Source of the DNA: Bacillota bacterium
GTDB lineage: Bacteria; Bacillota; Dethiobacteria; DTU022
Reading direction: 5' to 3'
DNA length: 9,264 bases
Assembly: GCA_012727685.1 (NCBI GenBank)
Contig: JAAYGO010000099.1
Span: 1 to 9,264 of the forward strand
Below, in pieces: positions 1 through 6,823 of this stretch. How positions within the stretch are numbered: position 1 is the stretch's first letter; every line of letters begins with the position of its first letter. Position numbers and translations under genes: made by a program. The notes beneath the pieces are model-generated. The model was not told the origin of the DNA. It was given only the letters and a program-made list of their open reading frames with translations, and did no database searches.

Positions 1-1
1 C

Positions 2-511
2 ACCGTAGAGATGGGGATCATCGAAGGTCCGCTCACCCCGGATTTAAAAGAGACATTGGTCCGGGAAGGGATCTTTACCCGCTGGCTGATGCGCGATCAG
101 CTATACTTAATCGTTCCGAACAACGAGACTTACCGGAACACCGAAAACGCCTCCCTCGACGATCTAAAGGAGTTGCCGCTGATCATTCGCGAAGAGGGAT
201 CGGGGATCCGCACCACGCTAGAGCAGACCATCCGTAAACAGGGGCTGCAACTGGCGGAGCTCAAGGTCGTTCAGGAGCTCAATACCACCAACGCGATCCT
301 GTCCGCCGTTGCTTCGGGGATCGGGGTAACGCTGCTGCCGAAAATGGTGGTGAGCAAAGAGCTGCGCCTGGGCTACCTCAAGATTATCTCCTTAAACGGC
401 CTCCAGTTTGAACATGATTATACCCTGCTCTATTACCCGCAGACCATGAAAAAAAAGGCATACAATGCCTTTTACAAGCTGCTGGCCTCCAAGGAACGGG
501 GTTTCGCCTGA
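2..511 (+). CDS. LysR-family transcriptional regulator, C-terminal part (5' truncated by window edge)
   Basis: The reading frame is open from base 2, so 169 residues are visible and the N-terminal winged helix-turn-helix lies outside the window. What remains matches the periplasmic-binding-protein-like effector domain of LysR regulators. An early GIIEGP strand, a DQLYLIVPNN strand, an LPLIIREEGSG segment and the hinge-like stretch TTNAILSAVASGIGVTLLPK are typical of the CysB/CysL/CbbR branch. This domain normally binds a small metabolite and controls DNA binding by the missing N-terminus. The target cannot be told, because LysR regulators usually control a divergent neighbour, which would lie to the left of the window. 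The gene converges on manC, with only 67 bp between the two stop codons, so no regulatory link to the mannose locus is implied. The family is well supported; the effector is unknown. Confidence 0.88.
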   Translation, partial: TVEMGIIEGPLTPDLKETLVREGIFTRWLMRDQLYLIVPNNETYRNTENASLDDLKELPLIIREEGSGIRTTLEQTIRKQGLQLAELKVVQELNTTNAILSAVASGIGVTLLPKMVVSKELRLGYLKIISLNGLQFEHDYTLLYYPQTMKKKAYNAFYKLLASKERGFA

Positions 512-516
512 TCGCC

Positions 517-544
517 GGGGCTGTCCCAACATTGAGACAGCCCC
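517..544. terminator. Hairpin between convergent lysR-type gene and manC
   Basis: There is a perfect 9-bp inverted repeat, GGGGCTGTC (517-525) and GACAGCCCC (536-544), with a 10-nt loop. It starts 6 bp after the stop codon of the LysR gene and lies 35 bp beyond the manC stop on the other strand, where a bidirectional terminator would be expected. No T-run follows on either strand, so it is not a canonical intrinsic terminator. It may be a weak or Rho-assisted terminator, or a 3'-end stabilising stem. Confidence 0.4.
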
Positions 545-578
545 TCCCTGCGGACTGAAGCGCTGGCATTCGCCCCGT

Positions 579-2012
579 TTAGCCGCAGTCCGGCTCCGCT
601 TTCTGCTCCTGAACCGGGCGGCCGAAATCGTCTGCGTAGCGGATGATGTCGTCTTCACCGAGGTAGCTTCCGTTCTGCACCTCGATCACCTCCAGCAGCT
701 CGCTGCCGCAATTCTCCAGGCGGTGCTTCGCCCCGGCGGGAATGAAGGCGCTTTCTCCTTTCCGCCGCCGCAGCTTCTCTTCGCCTACGGTAATTAAAGC
801 CTCTCCCCGGACCACGATCCAGTGCTCCGAGCGATAGCGGTGGCTCTGCAGGCTTAGCCGCTTTCCCGGTTCGACGGAGACCCGTTTCACCTGGTAACCC
901 TCGCCCACCTCCAGGGTCGTAAAGCTCCCCCAGGGGCGGTAGACGGTGCGGTGCTGCAAGGATTCGGGGGCACGGCTTTGCGCCAGTGCCTCTGCCAGCC
1001 CCCGGACCTCCTGGGAGCGGGACAGCGGGCAGACCAGCAAGGCGTCGCCGGTCTCCACCACGGCCAGGTTTTCGCCCCCGATGACGCCCACCAGGCGCGG
1101 CCCGGCAAGCACCAGGCTGTTGCGGGTATCGATGAGCATGGCCCGACCCTCGGCATAGTTGCCAGCTTCGTCTTTGGGCGCAATCTTGTGAAAAGCTTCA
1201 AAGCTGCCCACGTCGCTCCAGGTGATCTCCGCCGGGATCACCGCCACCCCCGCCGCTTTCTCCATGATCCCGTAATCAATGGAGATGGGCGTTATTTTGG
1301 CATAAGCTTCGCTGATGGAGCGGCTGTCCGCAAAATCGATCCCTTCGAGGGCGGCCGCTGTCTCCGGCAGGTAGCGGCGGAAGGCGGCTCTGAGCGTCCC
1401 CACTTTGAACATGAACATGCCGCTGTTCCACAGGTAGCGGCCGTCTGCCAGGTAGGCCGCCGCCCGCTCCCGGTCCGGCTTTTCCACGAAGCGCTCCACC
1501 TGGAAGGCGCTCTCATCGAGCGGCCGCCCCAGGCGGATATAGCCGTAACCGGTTTCCGGGTACTGGGGGGCGATCCCGAAGGTGACCAGCCCGTATTTCC
1601 CGGCGGCCGCCTCGCCCCGCGCCAGGAGTTCCATAAACTTATGGCCGGAGGGGATGAAGTGGTCCGACGGAAGGACCGCCATGATCGCTTCCTCTCCTGT
1701 GCGCCTGGCGAGGAACCAGGCAGCCAGCCCGATGGCCGCGGCGGTGTTGCGCGACTGGGGCTCGCACAGCAGGGTCAGGGAAGCCGGATCCAGGTCCATG
1801 CCCCGGAGCTGGCGCCTGATTTCGCCTTCCTGGTCTTTGTGGGTGACAACGATGATCCGCTCCGCCGTTACTGTTGGCGCCACCCTGGCGACGGTCTCTT
1901 GAAAGAGGCTTCTCCGGTTTCGGCCAAAGGTCAGGTATTGCTTCGGAAATTGCTCCCGGCTGAGCGGCCAGAGGCGGGTGCCGCTGCCGCCGGCTAGAAT
2001 GACAGCATACAT
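579..2012 (-). CDS. manC: Bifunctional mannose-1-phosphate guanylyltransferase / mannose-6-phosphate isomerase (type II PMI)
   Basis: This 477-aa cytoplasmic enzyme makes GDP-mannose from mannose-1-phosphate and GTP, and interconverts fructose-6-P and mannose-6-P. The N-terminal nucleotidyltransferase domain (about 1-280) opens with the pyrophosphorylase signature LAGGSGTRLWPLSR (residues 6-19) followed by FPKQ. It also contains FVEKP (175-179) and LWNSGMF (194-200). The C-terminal cupin domain has RPWGSF (359-364), a metal-site region with QSHRYRSEHW (389-398), and IPAGAKH (424-430), as expected for type II phosphomannose isomerases. The length is normal for the family. A TTG seven codons upstream is also in frame, but the ATG at 2012 fits the conserved N-terminus (MYAVILAGG) and has a GGGGGTGA ribosome site 8 nt away. 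It lies on the same strand as the glycosyltransferase/GH130 operon but 222 bp downstream, so it may be co-transcribed or separately controlled. No phosphomannomutase is in view. Confidence 0.95.
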   Translation of the reverse strand: MYAVILAGGSGTRLWPLSREQFPKQYLTFGRNRRSLFQETVARVAPTVTAERIIVVTHKDQEGEIRRQLRGMDLDPASLTLLCEPQSRNTAAAIGLAAWFLARRTGEEAIMAVLPSDHFIPSGHKFMELLARGEAAAGKYGLVTFGIAPQYPETGYGYIRLGRPLDESAFQVERFVEKPDRERAAAYLADGRYLWNSGMFMFKVGTLRAAFRRYLPETAAALEGIDFADSRSISEAYAKITPISIDYGIMEKAAGVAVIPAEITWSDVGSFEAFHKIAPKDEAGNYAEGRAMLIDTRNSLVLAGPRLVGVIGGENLAVVETGDALLVCPLSRSQEVRGLAEALAQSRAPESLQHRTVYRPWGSFTTLEVGEGYQVKRVSVEPGKRLSLQSHRYRSEHWIVVRGEALITVGEEKLRRRKGESAFIPAGAKHRLENCGSELLEVIEVQNGSYLGEDDIIRYADDFGRPVQEQKAEPDCG

Positions 2013-2020
2013 ATGAAGCT

Positions 2021-2028
2021 TCACCCCC
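2021..2028 (-). promoter_or_regulatory. Ribosome binding site deciding the manC start
   Basis: GGGGGTGA sits 8 nt before the ATG at 2012 on the - strand. Its spacing suits that ATG; from the alternative upstream TTG at 2033 it would lie inside the coding sequence, so the ATG is the better start. Confidence 0.7.
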
Positions 2029-2052
2029 TGCAACGCTCTTCTTTGAAAATGC

Positions 2053-2123
2053 GAGATTCCAAGTTCAAGTCCCCCTCACCCTGCCCCTCTCCCCCAGTGG
2101 GGGGAGAGGGGATTGAAAGGGAC
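2053..2123 (+). repeat. Interspersed hairpin repeat, copy 1
   Basis: This ~71-bp element lies in the manC/glycosyltransferase spacer. Its core is a perfect 12-bp stem, CCCCTCTCCCCC (2084-2095) with its complement at 2100-2111, and an AGTG loop. It is preceded by CCCCCTCACCCTG. Similarity to copy 2 (7561-7633) extends beyond the stem: the left flank starting GAGA matches at about 24 of 29 positions with one gap, and the right flank GGGGATT...AC matches at about 12 of 16. Both copies have the same orientation on the + strand. Hairpins built on CCCTCACCCT-CCCTCTCCC/GGGAGAGGG recur in intergenic DNA of many unrelated bacteria (from general knowledge), so this looks like a REP- or MITE-like element. 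It could also act as a 3' stem for the upstream operon. Confidence 0.75.
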
Positions 2124-2142
2124 TATTTTCCTAGTTCTGCAG

Positions 2143-2164
2143 GTGCCCCCGCCAGCGGGGGCAC
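2143..2164. terminator. Strong GC hairpin downstream of the large glycosyltransferase gene
   Basis: GTGCCCCCGC (2143-2152) and GCGGGGGCAC (2155-2164) are perfect 10-bp complements; the real loop is probably CCAG, with 9 bp paired. It lies 71 bp past the stop of the glycosyltransferase gene (2235) on the - strand. No T-run follows in the - strand direction (CTGCAGAACTAGG), so a Rho-independent terminator is not certain. Together with the neighbouring repeat it could attenuate read-through into manC or protect the upstream mRNA end. Confidence 0.4.
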
Positions 2165-2234
2165 TGTCACTGGGGCATAGTCGTCTGCTCCGCTCTTTGC
2201 TCTGGTGAAACGATCCAGGCACTGGGAGGAATGC

Positions 2235-4562
2235 TTAGCCGCTTTCCCCCCGCGGCGAGGCTGCGGCCACTTCGCTGATCCCCCCGTAACCCTGGTGCGA
2301 GGTCAGGTGCATCTGGTGCAACGCCATCAACAGGGAGAGCGTCGATTCGCCGCCCTGGTTCAGGTTCACTCCGCCCGGCATGAGCCCGTCGCAGCAGCCG
2401 CCGGTGCTAAAATCATAGAGGGGCTGGTGGATATCGTTGTGGCCAAAGAACCAGTTGAACGACCAGTCCATGGCCATCTGCCAGCGGTGCTCTCCGGTGG
2501 CCAGGAAGGCCTGGGCGCAGGCGTCGACCAGGGCCGCCGCATCGAGGGGCTGCTGGTCGAAGAGGGCTTTCTGGCCGCCGCGCCGGTACCAGCCGTTGTT
2601 GCCCACCAGGGAGAGATGGCCCTCGTCGGGATCGGTCTGGATGGAGATCAGCCAGTTCAGGGCTTTGAGCCCCGCCTGCAGGAAGCGCTCCTCCTGCAGG
2701 TAACTCCCCGCGGCAATGAGGGCCTGCGGGATACGGGCATTGTCATAGGTGACGATATCTTCAAACCAGAACCATTCCTTGATGGCGTATTCGGAAAACT
2801 TGCGGTAGAGCCGGCCGCTCAGCTCCTCCAGCAGCTTGCGCGCCTCCGGGTCCCCGCCGAAGCGCTTCAGGTAATGGAACAGCCCGAGGATGGCAAAGGA
2901 CCAGGCGCGGGGCGAGCTAAAGGTGGGCAGAGCCAGGAGGCACTGCTTGAAAAAGCGCGTCACCAGGCCCAGGAGGTTGTCATCGGGCGGATGGGCGATG
3001 GTGTAGCCGAGGGCCCAGACGCTGCGACCATGGCAGTCCTCGGAGCCGATCTCTTCCAGCCACTGGCGCTGGTACGAGAGAAAGTTGCGCATGCGCTTCT
3101 CTTCCTGGTTGTAGGCGTAAAGGAGGAAGCTGAGGTAAGTGCGGAAAAGGGGCAGGATGCTTTCCTCCTTGAAGAGGCGCCAGTTCATCACCGTGACGAG
3201 CAGCGCCCGGGCATTGTCATCGGTGCAGTAGCCGTGCACGCGGTCGGGGACCGTGTAGAGGGCATGCTGAAAGAGGCCGGTGTCGTCGGTCAGGGTCTGC
3301 AGGTGATCCAGCCTTATTTCAGGCAGAACCGCGCTTTCGGTTACGGCCAGGCTCTGCATCGATTTTAAGGCCGGGCTGTATTCGAGCAGCGATTTTTCAA
3401 AGGCGGCGGCGTAGCTGCGGGCCACCTCGCGCCAGGTCATCTTCCGCCCGTACTGGTAGGCGAGCTTGCGCATGCGGGTGCGCAGCTCCACGTCACGGAT
3501 CAGCTTGATCAGGGTGTCGGCCAGAGCATCGCTGTCACGGAAAGGCACCAGGCAGCCGCGTCCCTCGGCCAGCAGCTCCCGGGCATACCAGTAGGGGGTG
3601 GAGACGACCGCCTTGCCGCAGGCGAGGGCATAGGCCAGGGTGCCCGAGGTGATCTGATCTTTATTGACATACGGTGTGAGGTAGATATCGGTCGCCACGA
3701 GAAATTCGATCAGCCGCTCGGTGCTCACGTACTGGTTGTAGAAGGTGATATAATTCTGGAGCCCCTTTTCCCGAACCAACTGCTCCAGCTGGTGGCGGTA
3801 TTGTTCGCCGTAGCGGCGCTTCACCTCGGGATGGGTTGCCCCGAGGATGATATAGAGCACCTCCGGGTAGCGATCCGCCACCTTCTCCATGGCGCCGATG
3901 GCATATTCGATTCCCTTGTTCGGTCCCAGAAGGCCGAAGGTGAGGAGCAGGAGCCGCCCTTCCGCCTGGAACCGGTCCTTGTAGAAGGAGGGATCGAGAA
4001 AGGGGACGTCGGGGGTCCCGTGGGGGATCACCACGATCTTGTCGCCGGGGAGGCCGTAAACTTCCTCCAGGAGCTGCACCGCCATCTGCGCGTGCACCAC
4101 CACCAGGGTGGAGAGCTCGGCGATATGGGTCAAGGTTTTTTTCTGCCCGGCGGTCGGTTCGGCGAGGATGGTGTGGAAGGTGGTAACCACCGGCTTCTTC
4201 AGGTTGCGAAGGAGGTGGATGATATGGCTGCCGTCATCCCCGCCGAAAATCCCAAACTCGTGCTGCAGGGAGACCACGTCGATGGGCGATACATTGATGA
4301 AGTCGGCAGCCCTCTGGTAGTCTCCGCGGTGCTGCTCCCGGATATGAAAGCTGACATCCCCGCCGTACTTGTAGCCCTGGGGCCTGTTGTTGAGGGCGAT
4401 CACTTCGATGAACTGCTGGCTGTTATTGTGGTTGCCCTCGCTATGGAGCTGCCGGAAGTTTTCGGCCAGGTCCGCGGTGTAGGTGGCGATGCCGCAGCGG
4501 CGCGGCGGGTAAGTGGAGATAAAGGCCACCTTTAGCGGCTTGTACAGACTGCCGAAATGCAT
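2235..4562 (-). CDS. Large two-domain glycosyltransferase: GT4-type N-terminus fused to an alpha/alpha-toroid-like C-terminus
   Basis: This is a 775-aa, probably cytoplasmic protein with no signal peptide or membrane segment. Residues about 10-395 form a GT-B glycosyltransferase of family GT4: VAFISTYPPRRCGIATYT at 12-29, VVSLQHEFGIFGG at 96-108, TFGLLGPNKG at 208-217, then TSGTLAYALACGKAVVSTPY at 305-324. The usual EX7E donor-site motif is absent: the aligned positions are Gln303 and Tyr311. Residues about 415-755 are a helical domain with paired acidic/Asn motifs, GYCTDDNARAL (444-454) and VTYDNARIPQAL (604-615), a Trp-rich stretch EWFWFED (596-602), and NLNQGGESTLS (733-743). This resembles six-hairpin-type glycosidase or epimerase folds. 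The same fusion architecture is recalled from other bacteria next to GH130 genes, but donor, acceptor and C-terminal activity are unknown. The ATG is preceded by GAGGTGA and lies 27 bp after the previous gene, so it is probably translated from the operon mRNA. Confidence 0.85.
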   Translation of the reverse strand: MHFGSLYKPLKVAFISTYPPRRCGIATYTADLAENFRQLHSEGNHNNSQQFIEVIALNNRPQGYKYGGDVSFHIREQHRGDYQRAADFINVSPIDVVSLQHEFGIFGGDDGSHIIHLLRNLKKPVVTTFHTILAEPTAGQKKTLTHIAELSTLVVVHAQMAVQLLEEVYGLPGDKIVVIPHGTPDVPFLDPSFYKDRFQAEGRLLLLTFGLLGPNKGIEYAIGAMEKVADRYPEVLYIILGATHPEVKRRYGEQYRHQLEQLVREKGLQNYITFYNQYVSTERLIEFLVATDIYLTPYVNKDQITSGTLAYALACGKAVVSTPYWYARELLAEGRGCLVPFRDSDALADTLIKLIRDVELRTRMRKLAYQYGRKMTWREVARSYAAAFEKSLLEYSPALKSMQSLAVTESAVLPEIRLDHLQTLTDDTGLFQHALYTVPDRVHGYCTDDNARALLVTVMNWRLFKEESILPLFRTYLSFLLYAYNQEEKRMRNFLSYQRQWLEEIGSEDCHGRSVWALGYTIAHPPDDNLLGLVTRFFKQCLLALPTFSSPRAWSFAILGLFHYLKRFGGDPEARKLLEELSGRLYRKFSEYAIKEWFWFEDIVTYDNARIPQALIAAGSYLQEERFLQAGLKALNWLISIQTDPDEGHLSLVGNNGWYRRGGQKALFDQQPLDAAALVDACAQAFLATGEHRWQMAMDWSFNWFFGHNDIHQPLYDFSTGGCCDGLMPGGVNLNQGGESTLSLLMALHQMHLTSHQGYGGISEVAAASPRGESG

Positions 4563-4589
4563 GGTATCACCTCGCTTTTAGCTCGTCAT

Positions 4590-5609
4590 CTAAAGCTGTC
4601 TATTTTTAATAATTTGCCGGTAAAGATCCCGATAGCGCCGCACCATGACCTCCACGGTGAAGTGGGCTTCAACCCGGGCGCGGCAGCGACGCCGCGACAG
4701 TTCCTTAAGCCGGGGGAGGCAGGCGCGCGCCTCTTCGGCCCGCTCGATCAGAAAGCCGGTCTCCCCATCGGTGATCAGCTCCGGCATGGAGCCGCGCTTG
4801 CAGGCGATCACCGGGGTGCCGCAGGCCATGGCCTCCACCACGCTTAGGCCAAAGGGCTCGTCAAAGTTGATCAGGTGCAGCAGGGCCATGGCCCCGCCGA
4901 GGAGGGCCCCCTTGTCGGCGGGGCCCACCGGGCCGATATATTTGATCCGGTCATTGTCCAGGTAGGGCGCCACGGAGCGTTCAAAATAATCGCGGTCCTG
5001 GATAATCCCGGCCATGATCAGCGGCAGGCCGCTCTGCCGGGCCAGGGCGATCGCTTCGGCGGCGCCCTTGTCGTGGTGAATCCGCCCGAAGAAGAGCAGG
5101 TAGCGCCCCGGCCCGGGGGAGAAGGGGTACTGCTCCACCGGGATGCCGTGATAAATGGTGGCGCAGTAGTCGAGGCTCGGATCGCGGTCGGCATTGCTGA
5201 TGGAGACGTAGTGCACCCGCCGGTTATACTTTTGGTAGACGGGCAGGATCCTGGGCGATGAAAAGCCGTGGATCGTGGTCAGCACCGGCGTCTGTACCAG
5301 GCCAGCATAGGTCAGCGGCAGGAAATCAAAGTGGCTATGGATCAGGTCGTAGCGATCCGCCTCTTCAAAGAGCGACGCAATATGCAGGCATTCCCAGACC
5401 TTTGGATCAAGGGAGTCGTCCTCGGCGTAGGGGCGCGGTGCCACGGCGCGGAGGCGGGCCCTGGTCTGCGAATCCGCGGTGGCATAGAGGGTTACTTCCA
5501 CCCCTTCCCGGACGAGACCTTCGGTCAGCCAGCTCACCACCTGCTCCCAGGGGCCGTAATGGCGGGGCGGGGTGCGCCAGGCAATGGGCGACAACATGGC
5601 GATTTTCAT
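4590..5609 (-). CDS. GT4-family glycosyltransferase
   Basis: This 339-aa GT-B fold enzyme transfers a sugar from a nucleotide-sugar donor to an unknown acceptor with retention of configuration (family property). The N-terminal Rossmann domain has MKIAMLSPIAW at 1-11, then HYGPWEQVVSWLTEGL (17-32), the strand LIHSHFDFLP (89-98) and TTIHGFSSP (111-119). The C-terminal domain has LLFFGRIHHDKG (171-182) and the EX7E motif EPFGLSVVEAMACGTPV, with Glu251 and Glu259 present. The closing stretch GSMPELITDGETGFL is standard for the family. In contrast to its downstream neighbour, all the key donor-site residues are intact. It lies 25 bp after the GH130 gene and 27 bp before the large glycosyltransferase, which argues for one operon. 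The ManC gene nearby makes GDP-mannose a reasonable donor guess, not a demonstrated one. Confidence 0.9.
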   Translation of the reverse strand: MKIAMLSPIAWRTPPRHYGPWEQVVSWLTEGLVREGVEVTLYATADSQTRARLRAVAPRPYAEDDSLDPKVWECLHIASLFEEADRYDLIHSHFDFLPLTYAGLVQTPVLTTIHGFSSPRILPVYQKYNRRVHYVSISNADRDPSLDYCATIYHGIPVEQYPFSPGPGRYLLFFGRIHHDKGAAEAIALARQSGLPLIMAGIIQDRDYFERSVAPYLDNDRIKYIGPVGPADKGALLGGAMALLHLINFDEPFGLSVVEAMACGTPVIACKRGSMPELITDGETGFLIERAEEARACLPRLKELSRRRCRARVEAHFTVEVMVRRYRDLYRQIIKNRQL

Positions 5610-5630
5610 TGGGGAGGCGGCAGCCCTCCT
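5610..5630 (-). promoter_or_regulatory. Unusual, possibly occluded ribosome binding site of the GT4 gene
   Basis: The only good Shine-Dalgarno sequence, AGGAGG (5630-5625), is 15 nt from the ATG at 5609, longer than normal. Its GGAGG can pair with a CCTCC lying just before the ATG, giving a 5-bp stem with a 7-nt loop. Folding would either hide the ribosome site or shorten the effective distance. Translation may be coupled to the GH130 stop codon at 5635-5637. Confidence 0.4.
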
Positions 5631-5634
5631 TTAT

Positions 5635-6576
5635 TTACGTTGCGGTGTCATGCAAGAGATAGTCCAGCAGCTCGTCGAGACGGGCTGTGGCCAGGCAGAC
5701 CGTCGTATCGGCGGCGCCGTAGTAGACCATCAGTTCGTTGGTCTCCTCCTTTAATACTGCCCCCGTGGGGAAGGTCACCCCCGGCACGTCGCCGACCCGC
5801 TCGTAAGGCTCGCGGGGTCCGAAGACCCATTCGTCGCTGCGCCTGATGATTTTCCACGGTTCTTCCAGGTCGAGCAAGGCCAGGCCGACGCGGTAGAGGG
5901 CGCCGGAAACGGTCATTCGCACCCCATGATAGATGATCAGCCAGCCTTCTGGGGTCTCGATGGGCGGCGGCCCCAGGCCGACCCGGGTGCTATCCCATTG
6001 GCCGGGACGCACGGGAATGAGGATTTTGTGATCGCCCCAGTATTTCAGGTCCGGCGAAAAGGCAATCCAGATATGGGCTTCGCCCCGGATGATGGGGCGG
6101 TGGATGAGCACGTAGCGATCCTTGATCATACGCGGAAAGAGCGAAGCATCCTTGTCTTCGGGGGGCAGCATGGGCCCTCTGCGTGTAAAGGTACGCAAAT
6201 CTTTGGAAAGGGCCAGCGACACCATGGGCCCGTCCTTGGAAAAAGAGACATAGGTGACGGCGAATTCCTCCCGTTCGTGCAGCCAGGCGATACGGGGATC
6301 CTCGACTCCCCACTGTTCCTCGTTGTAGGCCGGGCTGGGCATCAGCGTGGGCTGGTCATCAATTTGCCAGCTTGTGATGCCATCTTTGCTGCGGGCGAAA
6401 GTGAGGTGTGAAAAGCCGCGCATGTCTTCAACCCGCACCAGCAGCCAGGTCTCGCCGTTGTGCCGCACCGCTCCCGGGTTGAAAGTTGAATTGGCCGGGT
6501 AGGGCCAGCGCTCCGGAGAGAGAATCGGGTTTCCCTCGTAGCGGCGGAAAAGCCGCCGGTACTCACATTTGCTCAT
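5635..6576 (-). CDS. GH130-family mannoside phosphorylase-like protein
   Basis: This 313-aa, leaderless and therefore cytoplasmic protein has the five-bladed beta-propeller layout of glycoside hydrolase family 130. FNPGAVRHNGETWLLVRVED (32-51), GVEDPRIAWL (90-99), VLIHRPI (156-162), IIYHGVR (214-220) and YYGAADT (285-291) are family hallmarks. Asp93 in EDPR is the expected catalytic acid. His159/Arg160 and His217 lie where GH130 phosphorylases bind phosphate, which hydrolytic members lack, so phosphorolysis of a beta-mannoside to alpha-mannose-1-phosphate is predicted. Characterised relatives act on beta-1,4- or beta-1,2-linked mannose; which applies here cannot be read from the sequence. The start is supported by AAAAGGAG 9 nt upstream of the ATG. 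It is the first gene of the apparent operon with two glycosyltransferases, which fits a role in turnover or remodelling of a glycan made inside the cell. Confidence 0.88.
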   Translation of the reverse strand: MSKCEYRRLFRRYEGNPILSPERWPYPANSTFNPGAVRHNGETWLLVRVEDMRGFSHLTFARSKDGITSWQIDDQPTLMPSPAYNEEQWGVEDPRIAWLHEREEFAVTYVSFSKDGPMVSLALSKDLRTFTRRGPMLPPEDKDASLFPRMIKDRYVLIHRPIIRGEAHIWIAFSPDLKYWGDHKILIPVRPGQWDSTRVGLGPPPIETPEGWLIIYHGVRMTVSGALYRVGLALLDLEEPWKIIRRSDEWVFGPREPYERVGDVPGVTFPTGAVLKEETNELMVYYGAADTTVCLATARLDELLDYLLHDTAT

Positions 6577-6626
6577 CTTGCGATACTCCTTTTCAATTCT
6601 TTTTCTGTCTGCTGATTGAGGATGTG

Positions 6627-6655
6627 GTTATATGATTTTTGGATGGTTAATATAG
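6627..6655 (-). promoter_or_regulatory. Candidate sigmaE-type promoter for the GH130-glycosyltransferase operon
   Basis: Reading the - strand, CTATATT (6655-6649) and CATATAAC (6634-6627) are separated by 14 nt. The Bacillus sigmaE consensus is KMATATT, 14-15 nt, CATACAMT, so 5 of 7 and 6 of 8 positions agree at correct spacing. The start of transcription would be near 6620, about 44 nt before the GH130 ATG. The -35 element could alternatively be read as a sigmaA -10 (TATATT) with a poor -35 (TGCGCA, 18-nt spacer), so the assignment is tentative. Confidence 0.4.
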
Positions 6656-6677
6656 CCGGGCAACGGTCCGGTTGCGC

Positions 6678-6691
6678 ATTTATTAATAAAT
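6678..6691. promoter_or_regulatory. Perfect 14-bp AT palindrome, possible operator
   Basis: ATTTATTAATAAAT is an exact palindrome in the divergent spacer, just upstream of the candidate promoter of the GH130 operon. Its length and position suit a dimeric repressor or activator site. AT-rich DNA makes short palindromes by chance fairly often, so this is only a candidate. Confidence 0.3.
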
Positions 6692-6794
6692 AAACTTCTT
6701 CTCTCCCCTGGAAAACTCCTTCTTTTCCAAAGGGAAGGCGCGAGCGCAACAGTTAACAATGTGATTGGGCAGAAAAAAATATCCCGTAGACAGG

Positions 6795-6823
6795 CACAAC
6801 ATGGCGCCGCGCCGCATAGAATT
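6795..6823 (+). promoter_or_regulatory. Candidate mother-cell (sigmaK/sigmaE) promoter for sigK
   Basis: CATAGAAT (6815-6822) matches 7 of 8 positions of the sigmaE -10 element CATACAMT and begins with the CATA shared by sigmaK promoters. CACA (6795-6798) sits exactly 16 nt upstream and fits the mACm -35 of sigmaK. A sigmaE -35 at the right spacing is poorer (GCACAAC, 4 of 7). Transcription would start near 6830, leaving a leader of roughly 27 nt. In Bacillus, sigK is first read by sigmaE (with SpoIIID) and then by sigmaK itself, which this arrangement would fit. No convincing SpoIIID site was found. Confidence 0.4.

Noticed and set aside
951..1997. Long open frame (348 codons) on the + strand across manC
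   Set aside because: It lies wholly antisense to the clear ManC frame, its protein has no recognisable motif, and long antisense frames are expected in GC-rich DNA.
2013..2033. Upstream TTG start for ManC
   Set aside because: The extra seven residues fall outside the conserved N-terminus, and the ribosome site GGGGGTGA lies inside them, at ideal distance from the ATG at 2012.
2013..2234. Promoter dedicated to manC
   Set aside because: TTGAAC near 2064 on the - strand has no acceptable -10 hexamer at 16-18 nt; the spacer is dominated by two hairpins, so read-through from the upstream operon or an atypical promoter cannot be separated.
2205..3368. Long open frame (387 codons) on the + strand opposite the large glycosyltransferase
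   Set aside because: It is the mirror of a conserved - strand coding region, shows no family motif and has no convincing ribosome site; the frame at 3792-4535 was rejected for the same reason.
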